Part shown: positions 11,991 through 22,800 of the stretch, piece by piece | Layout: each line of letters opens with the position of its first letter | Numbering within the stretch: position 1 is the first letter of the stretch | Source: Allolobophora icterica | Taxonomy: Eukaryota; Annelida; Clitellata; Crassiclitellata; Lumbricidae | Reading direction: 5' to 3' | DNA length: 64,000 nt | Assembly (NCBI GenBank): GCA_963556255.1 | Contig: OY744614.1 | Span: 37,867,054 to 37,931,053, forward strand | The notes under the pieces: generated by a model | Databases searched by the model: none | What the model saw: the letters and a program-made list of their open reading frames with translations, nothing else | What the model was told of the DNA's origin: nothing | Position numbers and translations under genes: made by a program

Positions 11991-12919
11991 CTTTGCAAAG
12001 CGGTAATTGTGCCTAGAAGTGACCATCGTCAAAATCTGCATGGCGCTATAATTATGCATCATTAAAACGGTGCTAGACAAAGTTTCCAGATAAACAGTTC
12101 TTACATTTAAAACCCGTAAACAAAGTCGTCGGATTGTGTCCTCGGAAGAAACAGTTTTTACGTCGAACTTCGAATTTTTACTTTTTTGTGATCAATAGTT
12201 CGATCATTCGATTACTGGTCGATTTCCGCTCCACAAATGCGGCTCTTTCTATGTACGAAATTTCTAATTTCAACTTTTCCTGATGACTTTTCGATAAATT
12301 TCTGTTCAAAATGACAATTTGGTATCGCACATATCATTCTTGTTCGATTTGTGTCTGTAGAAGGTACAGTTCTTTAAGTTGTTTCTCGAATTTAGAAATT
12401 CTGCTTCTGCAGACTTAAGTTCTTCAAATCAGCGATTTTCGATGGTTTTCTGTTCAAAGTGTCTCATCTCGTTTCACTTCGATCTTCCTTGTCGACGCGT
12501 TTCCTATAGACACGAAACAATAGTCCGAAGATGACGTCATCGCAAGAAGGCGTTTTTATTATATTATATACGTCATCAATATCGTCGTCATTCGCCAAGT
12601 GAGTAGGCCTAAATCAATTTACATGCGTAATTCCTTCGATGACCTCCTAAAAATTGACCAACGTGCGTCGGCCCACAGCTACGTACCTATACATTATCAC
12701 TGGCTAAAATTGAAACGCTGACAATACAAGCCGTATAAGCGTTATCTATAGTTTATATATATATATATAAACTAAGTCATATATTATATATAATTACACA
12801 ATAGGCCTATATAATTCCAGTGTATATAGGCCTACATAAAGAATTTGTGAAAGTCTGCAACAGCATGGATGCATGAACGCAGGCTTATTCTAAGGTTTCA
12901 TAGGTTGACTACTTTTTCA
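11991..12919. other. Non-genic sequence upstream of the signal-anchor exon
   Basis: The sequence is AT-rich and unannotated. From about 12800 to 13020 it is clearly similar to 30780-31492, so the duplicated unit includes some 150 bp upstream of the coding exon (shared words: GCATGGATGCATGAA, TTGTGCGGAATGCTGGCT). This may be the 5' UTR or promoter of the sulfotransferase-like gene, but I see no clear core promoter. Confidence 0.45.
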
Positions 12920-12943
12920 ATGCTCGCTTTTGAGTTGTGCGGA

Positions 12944-13022
12944 ATGCTGGCTTTCAGGATACGAAGACTTCGAGCGTTAATAACTCTGGCGTTGTGCGTC
13001 CTATTTCTTCTCTATGTTATCG
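12944..13022 (+). CDS. Signal-anchor first coding exon, probable sulfotransferase N terminus
   Basis: From the ATG at 12944 (an in-frame ATG also lies at 12920) the exon encodes a short basic tail, M-L-A-F-R-I-R-R-L-R, and then a hydrophobic segment of about 18 residues (L-I-T-L-A-L-C-V-L-F-L-L-Y-V-I). It stops at a perfect donor G|GTAAGT. This is the layout of a type II Golgi membrane protein. It ends with one extra base, and the downstream sulfotransferase exon at 17031 begins with the two bases that complete a codon, so the two can be joined in frame. That linkage is inference; further exons may lie between. A paralogous copy sits at 30927-31492. Confidence 0.6.
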
Positions 13023-13161
13023 GTAAGTTCACATAGGTAAGTTCACACAGGTAAGTTCACATAGGTAAGTTCACACAGGTAAGTTCACATAGGTAAGTTC
13101 ACACAGGTAAGTTCACCTAGGTAAGTTCACATGGGTAAGTTTTCTTAGGTAATTTCACATA
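13022..13161. repeat. 14-bp minisatellite of 5' splice donors
   Basis: Ten head-to-tail copies of GGTAAGTTCACAYA start exactly at the exon end. Nine keep an intact GTAAGT and one reads GTAATT. Each unit boundary also offers an AG|GT acceptor-like junction (CACAG|GTAAGT). The first copy is the donor of the exon at 12944-13022. Confidence 0.9.
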
Positions 13162-13454
13162 GATAGGCCTAAATTCACATATAGATAAGTTGACCTATGG
13201 TCGTTCATTAATTATGTCAACAGAATGGGGAAGGGAGGGGTTTTGAAAACGTTTGACAATTCTTGACAAGGGGAGGGGTGTTTAAGGCAAGTTGACGTCA
13301 ACAATAATTTAATTGAAAGCAACCATAGATTCGGAAAGTCTTTGAGTGAACTATTTATGTTTCTGTTTGTCATTTAATAAATAGGATATTTTCTTCGTTT
13401 TAAATTATTTTGTTTGTTGTTACCAGATAACCCTTGATACCCTTGTTTGTTGTT

Positions 13455-13634
13455 ACTAGGTGGACTCCGGAGGGGAAGCGTGGGAGAGGAAGACCAAGAA
13501 AGAACTGGATGGGAACTGTTCGAGAAGATCTGAGATGTCTCGAGATGACGGTGGAGGATGCTGTTGAGGTGGCGAAGGACAGAGAAGAATGGAGGAACTG
13601 CGTTGCCCAATGTGCAGCTCTGCACGGGAAGGAC

Positions 13635-13668
<34 letters not shown>

Positions 13669-13670
13669 CC
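13455..13670 (+). pseudogene. LINE 3' end with (AAGT)n tail
   Basis: The frame 13455-13637 reads R-W-T-P-E-G-K-R-G-R-G-R-P-R-K-N-W and then E-V-A-K-D-R-E-E-W-R. This is the GRPR..W...A.DR..W C-terminal signature of many non-LTR polymerases. The stop is followed by eight AAGT units, a LINE-type 3' tail. Only the end of the element is present. Confidence 0.8.
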
Positions 13671-13797
13671 AGATAAGTGAGAAAATGTGCTGCACAATCT
13701 CTTAAATGCGAATATCCTGTTTTCAAAAATCTAATATTTTGAGTTTCTTTTCTATGGAAAGGTATTTGGGGGATTTGTTTTTATATAATTTTATTAG

Positions 13798-13890
13798 AGG
13801 GGGTCCTTGAATGTTTGACAATTGTTGACAAGGGAGAGAGAGGGGGTCAAAACTGCCTAAAATTTGTTGATATAATTAATGGACGACCCC
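13798..13890. mobile_element. Fragment of a TA-target TIR element
   Basis: Left words GGGGGTCCTTGAATGTTTGAC and the right end TTAATGGACGACCCC resemble the termini of the element at 7628-8067. A related patch lies at 13215-13300 (GGGGAAGGGAGGGG, TTGACAAGGGGAGGGG). The copy is short and degenerate. Confidence 0.45.
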
Positions 13891-15000
13891 TATGCTATAA
13901 CTTAATTAGTAATCTAATCCCGTATTTTTTAAAAAGCTACTTAAAAGCCAACCGCAGGGTACGAGCTTATTCACGAACGCTACGTCGTGTCAGAGGGGTT
14001 GTCCAGGCCGGGATACCAAGTAATAATAGCCTAATAATAATATTCGTGTTAATTGATAAGCTCACTGGCAAACCGCAGTAAGTTACATTGAAATAATTGA
14101 AACATGACGGTACAATTATCAAGGTCTTAATTAACACACGACTTGGCAGACTGTAAGGCGCCCGGTCATTTTACTGTTGCCCCCTAGGGAGTGGAAGGCT
14201 GAGTCGATCAAGAGGGACTTGTGGGTATCGAACCGCGACTTTTCAAGATCTGATGCTTTTCACGCCAGAGTGTTACCATTCATCTATCCTCCAATTAAGT
14301 CCGTTGGTCTGCAGAGAACGGAGAGAAGGAGGCAGCTGTGAAGGCGAATTAATCTGCAAAGAGAGATTAGGCGGGGACAGGATGGATTGGGGTAGGAATT
14401 CTTGAAGAGGCGAGTCTTTAATTTGGAGTGGAAAACTCTGAGGGGCGATAGAGGAGCGTGAGGTAGATGTTAATGGGTGAGCGACGATGCTTGTGGAGGA
14501 GCTGGGAATTTAGTTAAGTTCTATAGCGCACGTCACCACAATGGTCAAAGAACTGGGAAAATTACGGGGCTTCATAACTGAAGGTAGTTCTGGACTCTAG
14601 TTCAACGTCTTGAAACAATCTGTCTGGTATAATCGACAGGCCAATCTATCCTGAACGTATCGTAATCATAATCTCATAACTTACAAAGCGCTACTCTAAA
14701 GTTAAGGCACGGCATCAGCTTATTCACGAGCGCTGCGTCGTATGACTCGTATCAGAGGGGTTGTCCAGAGATCGATGTCCAGTGGTCCGAGAGAGGAGCT
14801 CGGCAGAGCGGTACGGTCCGTACACGGGGACCTTAAATGGCGTGGCACCTGTTCAAACGGGCAGCGGTGGTGAAGGATCGAGATAAAGACAGACAGACAT
14901 ACAGAAAGACCACACACATGGGTCAAATCTAAGGTTTTGGGAAATGCTGGCTGAGAAATATTTTTTTTATTCCGGATATTTCTATAGCGCCTCTCGAAGT
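13891..15000. other. Non-genic repeat mosaic
   Basis: It contains a reverse-strand LINE 3' fragment (about 14290-14500, with the translated word S-K-L-K-T-R-L-F shared with the element near 59700), the dispersed repeat at 14669-14765 and one copy of the 159-475 unit at about 14815-14880. No gene is seen. Confidence 0.5.
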
Positions 15001-15190
15001 CAACTACTACTCAGAGGCGCTCCCGACTACAGCATTTGATACTGTGCCGGAATTCTCACGCCGAAGCGCCACGAGCAATTGCGAGTGAAGGACTTGCCCA
15101 AGGTCCGTACGCAGCGGCTAGAGTGGGATTCGAACCTGCAACCCTCCGGTCACAAGGCGCCGAACTTACCACTGAGCCACCACGCCCTAC
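15000..15190 (-). mobile_element. tRNA-derived SINE, family 2
   Basis: On the reverse strand the head reads GGGCGTGGTGGCTCAGTGG (A box) and GGTTCGAATCCCA (B box). It is followed by GGACCTTGGGCAAGTCCTT and AATTGCTCGTGGCGCTTC, the family's conserved core. The head is good enough to suggest a tRNA gene, but it continues directly into the SINE body, so I call it a SINE. Confidence 0.75.
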
Positions 15191-15387
15191 AAATAATGCA
15201 CATATAACAAGTAAAGACAATAAAGAGATCGGCCTATAAGCCCACCTATGTATAGGGTATCTGAAGACTGCTGCTCACATTACGCACCACTTATGGTAAA
15301 ATCCTAGCTACGCCACTGCATGCCCTCATCCTGCTGCAGCACTCCTATGAGTACCCACAGCGAAGGGTGACAACGACTCACCAGGCT

Positions 15388-15565
15388 GAACGACATTAAC
15401 AAGCCTTAACACTTAAACGATGCCAACAAGTCTTAACTTAATACCTAAATGACACTAACAAGAAGTGTTAACTTTAGAACTGAATGACACTAACAAGCCT
15501 GAAGTTTACACCTGAATGACATTAACAAGTCTTTAGTCTATAACTTAACGGCATTAACAATCTGA
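15388..15565. repeat. Tandem repeat, ~36-bp unit, five degenerate copies
   Basis: The shared word is TGACAYTAACAAGYCTTAA with about 36-40-bp spacing. A second degenerate array follows at about 15640-15760, built on GGGGGATTATGTCC. Neither shows coding potential. Confidence 0.6.
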
Positions 15566-15765
15566 CACTGCGAACAAAAACAGGGCAATTAAGGTTTATC
15601 AATTAAATGTAGAAATAGGCTAATCGCACAGAGGGGGATTTTGCCCGGGGGGGATAATGTCCTGCCCAAAATCGGGGAGGATTATGTCCGGAGGATAATA
15701 TCCGGGGGATTGTGTCAGGGGGCTTAGGTCCATGGAGGATTATGTCCTACAATCGGTCAGCCACC

Positions 15766-16717
15766 TACCCTGGGCTACCTACCTATCTAATTTTGTTGTA
15801 ATTGGCACATGCATAGTGTATGTTGTAATTGGCACATGTCTATTGTCTTGTATAATTGGCACTTACTAGGTGCTGGGCTACTGGAAATAAAAAATGACCG
15901 ACTGATAAACGAAGAACAGAGCCAATCAAGACGAAACAAAGATGTCTTAGACGGACCGGATGACACCTGGATAAAAGTTCGACAGGTAACTTTGTGAAAG
16001 GAATCAGCATAATGTAACCTCGTTTACAAACAATCTTCCAGTCATGTTTCAAATTTAAAGCCAGAAATAGCTGAAGAGATAAGAGCATCTATCAGGAACT
16101 GTTGGATGTGTAATTGCGAATCGATAGGCCTATTGGAATCCCTATTTACGGCGAAGAGTTTAATCGAACAAAGTTTTTTGTTGTTTTCTGTCTTATAATT
16201 ATACGCACAATAGTTCAATCACAGTCTCTCTTGCGTTAATAATACGCTACTTACTTACTTACTTACTCACTTACTCACTTACTTACTTACACGACAGATA
16301 CTTCTAATGTTGAAGTTAAAACATCTGTACGCAGAAATCTATAAATTGCTAACATCAGGAAATATTAACGATATTATTTTCTAAATCAAACAATACGGAC
16401 GTTAGGCTATGTCATCCACTGAATACTATGCACGCTACTCTCAAACACACTGTTTAAAGCGCACTACTATCTAAAACCTACTGTCTGCTATATGAATTAT
16501 TGTATAGCCTCAAACCGCGAGGCACCACAACAAGTCGTCGTTTAATTTAACCCTATAGGTCGTAGCACTAGAGCGCCCACCAACCACAGGCATGCGATAC
16601 ATGCGTGCTGGCTAGACACGCTCGGCTCCGTCTAAATTTTAAAGTCTTTACACACTATTATCCATGCATAAAGCATCTTATGGTTGCAGAGCAATCGACA
16701 AAGAAAAACGCCTTGCA
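15766..16717. other. Non-genic sequence
   Basis: Nothing recognisable apart from a short CTTACTTACTTAC tract (about 16249-16292) of the type that tails LINEs elsewhere in the window. Confidence 0.5.
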
Positions 16718-17030
16718 ATGACGAACTACCTGGAGGATCTATTAAACTGCAACTCGGGGCGCCTGCCTCTTGAAACTAAGAGTCACCGAGTCACCGGTTC
16801 ATATCGGTTTCGAAGGCCTTGAAGGACTTCTGGGTGTGCATGAAGAGCCTGGGCGTTACGATGTTTAGCCTAAGACAACTGCTTCCGACTTCCTCTTGTG
16901 AAGCAATCGAATTCGACGCCAAATCGTCGGACCTGAAAATCGTCCGATGCCGAGATGTCTTCCGGTTCCTTTTGAGTCTGCATTCAGCGCAAATGCGTAT
17001 ACAGGCGAAAGACAGGTGGACATTTTTCAG
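16718..17030 (+). pseudogene. Possible degenerate sulfotransferase fragment
   Basis: Two frames with one shift between them read M-T-N-Y-L-E-D-L-L-N-C-N (from 16718) and, from about 16822, S-D-L-K-I-V-R-C-R-D-V-F-R-F-L-L. These loosely resemble the segment preceding the 3'-phosphate-binding motif in carbohydrate sulfotransferases. The homology is weak and a stop codon separates the pieces. It may be a decayed tandem copy of the exon just downstream, or coincidence. Confidence 0.3.
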
Positions 17031-17809
17031 AGCTAACTTTGGAAAATAGTGAACTTCGAAGATCTGTTCAGGGAGTGTGTGGAGACTTCTGGAAACTACA
17101 AGTGGACGCCAATGACATGGAGTTTGTGGATGAAGTAACGGGTGAGGATGAAAACGACTTTCAGACTATGACGATGACGACGAGCCCTTCGCCTTTCGAG
17201 TCTGAGAATCGCTGTAGAACCATCCAGAACAAATTCTTCGAGTTTTTCAACGCCGCCTGGTACATGCGTTTACTCGACGAGCACAAGATGCCGTGTCGAG
17301 ACGTTCTCAGGTACAGATGTTCCAAGGCCAAGCTTGTGGTGGCAGGAATCCATCGGGCATCTATGTCTGACCTAGAACCCCTAATCCAACGAATGCCGGA
17401 TGTCCACATCGTCTTCTACGTCAGAGACCCTAGGGCAATAGCAGTTTCAAGGGCCGATCCTCTTACCATGCAGACGTACCTCAATTCCAGTGGCTGGACC
17501 GCGGTGAACGAGTCTGAGTTTCTGTGTCGCCGTATGTGGGACGATCTGGAAGCGAAGGGGCGTCTTGAGAGACGATACCCGGGGTCTATCTTAACCATAC
17601 GATACGAGGACTTCCTTCTGGATCCGCGTGGAACCGTGACGCGGATGTACAACCACTTTTTGATGGAGGTTCCTGAAGGATTCGATCGGTGGGTTAACGA
17701 GACGCTGAACGCAGGAACCTATGACGGAATCTTCGGTATACGAAGGCTAAACAGTAAGGAACACATATCGAAATGGAGGTCGAAGGTCAGCGACGAAGAA
17801 GGGTTCTAG
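17031..17809 (+). CDS. Carbohydrate sulfotransferase-like catalytic exon
   Basis: The exon begins after a good acceptor (CATTTTTCAG|AG). It contains F-Y-V-R-D-P-R-A-I-A-V-S-R (about 17410-17450), the 3'-phosphate-binding motif of PAPS-dependent carbohydrate sulfotransferases. It also contains the conserved I-L-T-I-R-Y-E-D-F-L-L-D-P (about 17590-17630) and the C-terminal I-S-K-W-R-S-K-V-S. Such enzymes move sulfate from PAPS to glycans in the Golgi. The 5'-PSB loop (RSGS/T-type) expected nearer the N terminus is not in this exon. The frame stops at 17809, right where family members still have some 15-20 residues, and a long ACGC/AC microsatellite follows at once. An alternative frame at 17048-17107 (N-F-E-D-L-F-R-E-C) suggests a possible frameshift. 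It is either the last exon of a multi-exon gene or a recently broken one. Confidence 0.6.
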
Positions 17810-17823
17810 CCTCTCCACACACA

Positions 17824-17925
<102 letters not shown>

Positions 17926-18324
17926 AAGCTCAACAGTTGCAGTTCAACTCATGGGGGGGAGCTGCAGTCTTTTTATTAAGAAAAACTTAACCCAAGTCAA
18001 AAGCAACTGCCGTGTATGCATAGAAAAGTATATCGTACAGACATCCGTTTTTATTAACTGGCACTTACAGCTGCGTATTGATCGTTTCCGCTAGAAGGCA
18101 TCGTCCTCCGTTAAACTTCAAATTACGACGAACATAATTTATTTTCACACACAACACACACAACAGAGCTACAAACGTCGTTCTTTGATTTATCTTCTTG
18201 GCAACTTCATCCAATCACAGACATTAATTATGTATTGCAAGGTAATCATACATCTGCTACACAATTCCCATCAACTACACTGCTGGTGCAGTTTACAAGA
18301 GCACTTGGCTCATGCAGGTACAGC

Positions 18325-18626
18325 CAGTGGCATTTACCCCTCCCCCCACCTGGAATGGGAGAACAAACCCCTTTCCACTTTGGCCGACTTATATATAAGA
18401 GGCTCAGAAGTCATTGGGAACTATACATTAATTTATTATATGCATCAGCATCAAGCATGGTCCATAATAAAAAGTTACTACAAACTAAAAACTGATATAA
18501 GACTTGTTATACTATAAATGTTAATTAAAACTGCGTTCTGACCAGAATGTTAAACTCCCCACTTCTGGCAACCGTGGGAGATCGTTTTCCCAACCACCAC
18601 CCTCCCACCATTGGTAGATGCCACTG
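18325..18626. mobile_element. hAT-like MITE
   Basis: The ends CAGTGGCATTTACC and GGTAGATGCCACTG are inverted copies. The flanks GGTACAGC (18317-18324) and GGTACAGT (18627-18634) match at 7 of 8 positions. The interior is AT-rich without coding potential. Confidence 0.75.
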
Positions 18627-18744
18627 GGTACAGTCGACGCAAACTGAAAACCAGTCTGTATATGACTCATATTATGAAAGCAGATCGCCTAATTTAAACA
18701 AATCATCAAAATTTCAATTTAAAAATTCATGATGGCAGATGCAC

Positions 18745-18990
18745 AATGAGTGTAATTTTTGCATTCTTCTGCCAATCTGTGTAAACTAGGAATGGAACTA
18801 ATTTTACTAAACTTAGAAATTGTCACTTACTTAACGTTCATTCCACTCGCTATAGCAGCCGCATATGCAGAAACAGATGTCACGTGACCACTATTCGTAT
18901 TCGGTCCGACCGCTATGCTATTCGGTCGAATACCAAATAGCTATTTGGCCCACTATTCGGCCCCGAAGCGAATGCGAAGCGAATATCTTG
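18745..18990. mobile_element. Truncated copy of the 11222-11648 MITE family
   Basis: Long near-identity to 11405-11635 (shared words CTGTGTAAACTAGGAATGG, AACTTAGAAATTGTCACTT, GATGTCACGTGACCACTATT, GCTATTTGGCCCACTATTCG). The left terminus and the outer right end are missing. Confidence 0.8.
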
Positions 18991-19235
18991 TATAAGCTAA
19001 TAGCTTATTATACTAGATCCGGGAACTATTTCCAAGACATGGCTATGGCTAAGGCTATGGCTGGTTTTACAAGCTCACATGATGCTGTCTGTCAAGTATG
19101 GGGTAACACTAGTAGCTTACTGTACATCAGCGGTTTTCAATCTTAATTTTTATTGTACTACCAGGTAAAAAAATCGAATGATGGTGTACCACCAGCAAAG
19201 GCCAGATCAAAAACAACAGGCGAGCGCAAACTACC

Positions 19236-19711
19236 TGTCAACCCAATCCTTCCGTTGACAATCCTTCTGATTAAATCCTTGTTCTCTTCGTACTTAACGC
19301 CTATTTAACGTTCACCTTTTGAACACTAATTCTACGTATAAGTATAACCTGAATTAATCAGCAACACAGTTTAATATCTTTTAGTTTAATAAGAAACAAA
19401 CAGACAGAACTCAATTCGATTACAACTCGACTAGTCAGCCACACTACTACAGCGAACACACTCGAATTCAAACTTCTCTAGTCAGCATAATTCTTCGCGC
19501 CTCTTGACACACCTGTCTTCTGTGCGCATAAGCGAACTCTAATAATATACATATAGCGCGCCGCTGCCGATATCGGCCGGCCGCGCATGTCACTAAGACT
19601 ATACGTTATACATCTATCATATATACATATACACGTGAAACTAAAGTAAGCGCACTAAATATATACGCCAATATCTCGCACTGCAAGACTGTACACAAAA
19701 CTCAGTTCACA
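19236..19711 (-). repeat. 3' LTR of the Gmr1-like element
   Basis: 476 bp with TG...CA termini, apparently identical to the copy at 25748-26223. It has a GC-rich patch, CGATATCGGCCGGCCGCGC, near the middle. It is the downstream LTR because the coding frame runs on the reverse strand. Confidence 0.95.
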
Positions 19712-19713
19712 TT

Positions 19714-19730
19714 ACCTCCTTCCTTTTTCT
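19714..19730 (-). promoter_or_regulatory. Polypurine tract (plus-strand primer)
   Basis: Reading leftward, AGAAAAAGGAAGGAGG lies just before the 3' LTR, separated from it by TAAT. This is the expected place and composition for the retrotransposon's plus-strand primer. Confidence 0.75.
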
Positions 19731-19825
19731 GGAATTGAGCAAATTAAATTTCAAAATTTGCGAAATTACCAAAATACATGAAACATATATATATCTAACT
19801 AATTAATAAACAGTCTTACGATTAC

Positions 19826-22800
19826 TTATAACCTTGACAAACAATCAGCAATAACATTCAATCTGCCCTTCTTGTACTTCACCTCAACATCAAAAGTTTG
19901 TAAGGCTAACGCCCAACGCACAAGTTTAGCAGACTTAGACATTGACTCAGTCAAATATGTAAGAGGATTGTGATCAGTAAAAATGAAAATTTTTGATCCA
20001 ATTATAATTTCTTTTAACTTGTTTAGAGCCCAAACAATAGCATAGGCTTCCTTTTCCACAGTAGCCCATCTCTTCTGGGTATCAGTTAATTTCTGACTGA
20101 TAAATGACACAGGGCGTTCTATTCCCTTGTCGTCCATCTGTGTTAAAACAGCACCGACTGCAAAGTCACTACTATCGCAGTACAAATTGAATGGTTTTCC
20201 CACTTCAAAAACATATAACACTACTTTGGATCGCACAGCCTCTTTAAGTAAATCAAATGCTTGCTGATGTTCAACAGTCCAATCAATCTTATCAGAAACA
20301 CGTTTACTAGTTAAATCAGATAAAGGTTTCGCAATCTGTGCAAAGTCCTTAATAAACTGTCTGTAATAATTAAAAAATCCAAGCAGTTGCTTAACTTGCT
20401 TCTTAGTTTCTGGGATCTTCAAATTAGTCAAACTTTCAATTCTGTCTGGATTCATCTTTATCTTACCAGACCCAACCACATGACCGATAAACCTTACCTC
20501 ACTCTTACCAAATATGCATTTTTTCAAATTCAAAGTAACGTTATGCAATCTCATTTGCATCAAAAATGCATCTAGATGCTGCAAGTGAACTTTCCAACTG
20601 TCAGAATGCACAGCAATGTCATCAACATACGGTTCTGCAAAGTCACTTATAGGCTGTAAAACTAAATTTATCGCCTTAACAAAAGTTCGTCCAGAATTTA
20701 TCATTCCAAAAGGAACACGAGTAAATTCATACAGTCCATTATGTGTTACAAAAGCTGTCTTCCATTGATCAGATTGTTTTACAGGACAAGTCCAATAAGC
20801 ACTTCGACAGTCCAAAATAGAAATCACATTAGACTTTCCAACTTTGTTCAAAACGTCTCTGACAATCGGCATAGGATATTTACAATCCACTGTGAATGAG
20901 TTAATGTATCTGTAGTCACAGGCAAGTCTTAACGATCCGTCTTTCTTTTTAACAATAACCAAAGGGCTTGCCATTCTGCTCGATGATGGTTTGATAATGT
21001 TTGTTTTTAACATTTCTTTGATCTGACGTTCCACTTCTGATCGATAAATCAAAGGAATTCGATATGCTGCAAATTCCTTTTCACGAAATCCTGGTTTTAG
21101 TTCAATTTCATGTTCAACCAATGTACATAATCCGGGTTTTTCTGAAAATCTATCACAGTATTTGTTCAAGACTTTCAACAACTGTTCTTGCTGAGTTACT
21201 GTCAAATGGCTAATTTGTTCAGGATCGAGGTTAAGTGAATTCTTGTCATCTTGAACCTCATTCCTCATTGGTAATTCAACCACTGAACCAAAATCTTCAT
21301 CTTCTTCAACGATTAGACCACAACTTAATGCTCGAGTAACATATTTTCTGATCTTGTTGGCGTGAATTATTTTTCGACCATTTTCACCCATATCGACTAA
21401 ATAAGAGTACTTTGATCTTCGATGTATGATCGTACATGGACCATGCCATCGAGAAATAAGTTTGTTTGTTGACGTTGGATACAAAACTGTGACTTTCTCA
21501 CCAGCTTCAAATTCTTTGTGCTTTGCTCTCTTGTTATACTGATTCGTGTATTGTAATTGCTTTTCTCGAGAGTAGGATTCTGCAAACAATAATGCTTTCT
21601 CCATATTTTCTTTGAGTTCTTTTAAATACTTTTCTGGTTTAACTCCAACATGAGGTGGTAAGTTTATTTCTCTAGTCCAACTCTCTTTTAATATTGCCAA
21701 TGGTCCTCTCGGAATTTTCCCATAGACAAGCATATATGGTGATACTCCAGTAGTTGCATTCGGCACTTCTCGTAATGCCCACACTGTGAAAGGAATTATC
21801 TTGTGCCATTTCCTCGGGTTGTCTATTATCACATGATGGATCATCTTTTTAAATGTCTGATTCCATCTTTCTACTAATCCAGCAGCCTCTGGGTGTCCTG
21901 GTGTGTCGAATCTTGGACTACAGCCCATTAAATTGAGAAATTCTCTTGTCAAACTGGCTGTGAAGTTCGTTCCTTGGTCACTTGTGATCACTGACGGTAC
22001 ACCAACGTTCATGAACAGTTCCGTCAACGCTTCACACACAGCCTTCGCTGTCAGCGATTTCAATAAGAAGATTGTAGGCCATCTGGTGCACGAGTCCACA
22101 ATGCATAAACAATACTTGTGACCCGCAGCAGATACTGGATCGATCGGGCCAACGAGGTCCATCGTCATTCTCTTGAAGGCGACCTCTTCTCTTGAGACCG
22201 GAGTGATAGGTACTCTATCCATCACCAGACTCCTTGCCTTTAGTTGACACTTCTCGCAAGACTTACAAAATTTCACAATGTCTCTTCTCATCTTTGGCCA
22301 TACAAAAGATAATTTTATTCGTTCTCTTGTTTTCTCTTCTCCTAGATGTCCTCCAAATACCGATTCATGCGCCAATTCCATCACTTTTATTCGTCTCTCT
22401 TTTGGTAACACTAGTTGATATATCGTCTGGTCTAATATCTGATATTTCTTATGCAATAAACCGTTGATCACACAGAATTCAGATTCTTTCTCTTGTGCTA
22501 ACTTCCACCACGGCTTCAACGATTCATCCTTTCTCTGTTGCTCTTCGAACTTCTTCGAATCGGCACTCTGCACCTTTTGTTCTTCATCCATCTCTTCATC
22601 TCTATACAAGTCTCCTATCTCCACATCACATTCATCGTCTTCTTCAGTTTCATTTAATGTGCCATTCTCGCATGCAGCCATCTCTTGCTCGTTTATCTCT
22701 GATGTTACACCATCTCGCGATAAGCTTCGTTGCTTATTACTTTCGTTTTCCTCATCACTTGAACTTTCAGTTTCACTCTTCTCATCAACATCTACCATTT

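Noticed and set aside
13434..13637. Independent small protein rich in Gly-Arg-Pro-Arg
   Set aside because: The GRPR..W...A.DR..W pattern followed by an (AAGT)n tail identifies the 3' end of a LINE.
15105..15185. A tRNA gene on the reverse strand
   Set aside because: A and B boxes are good, but the sequence continues into the family 2 SINE core and the acceptor stem does not pair.
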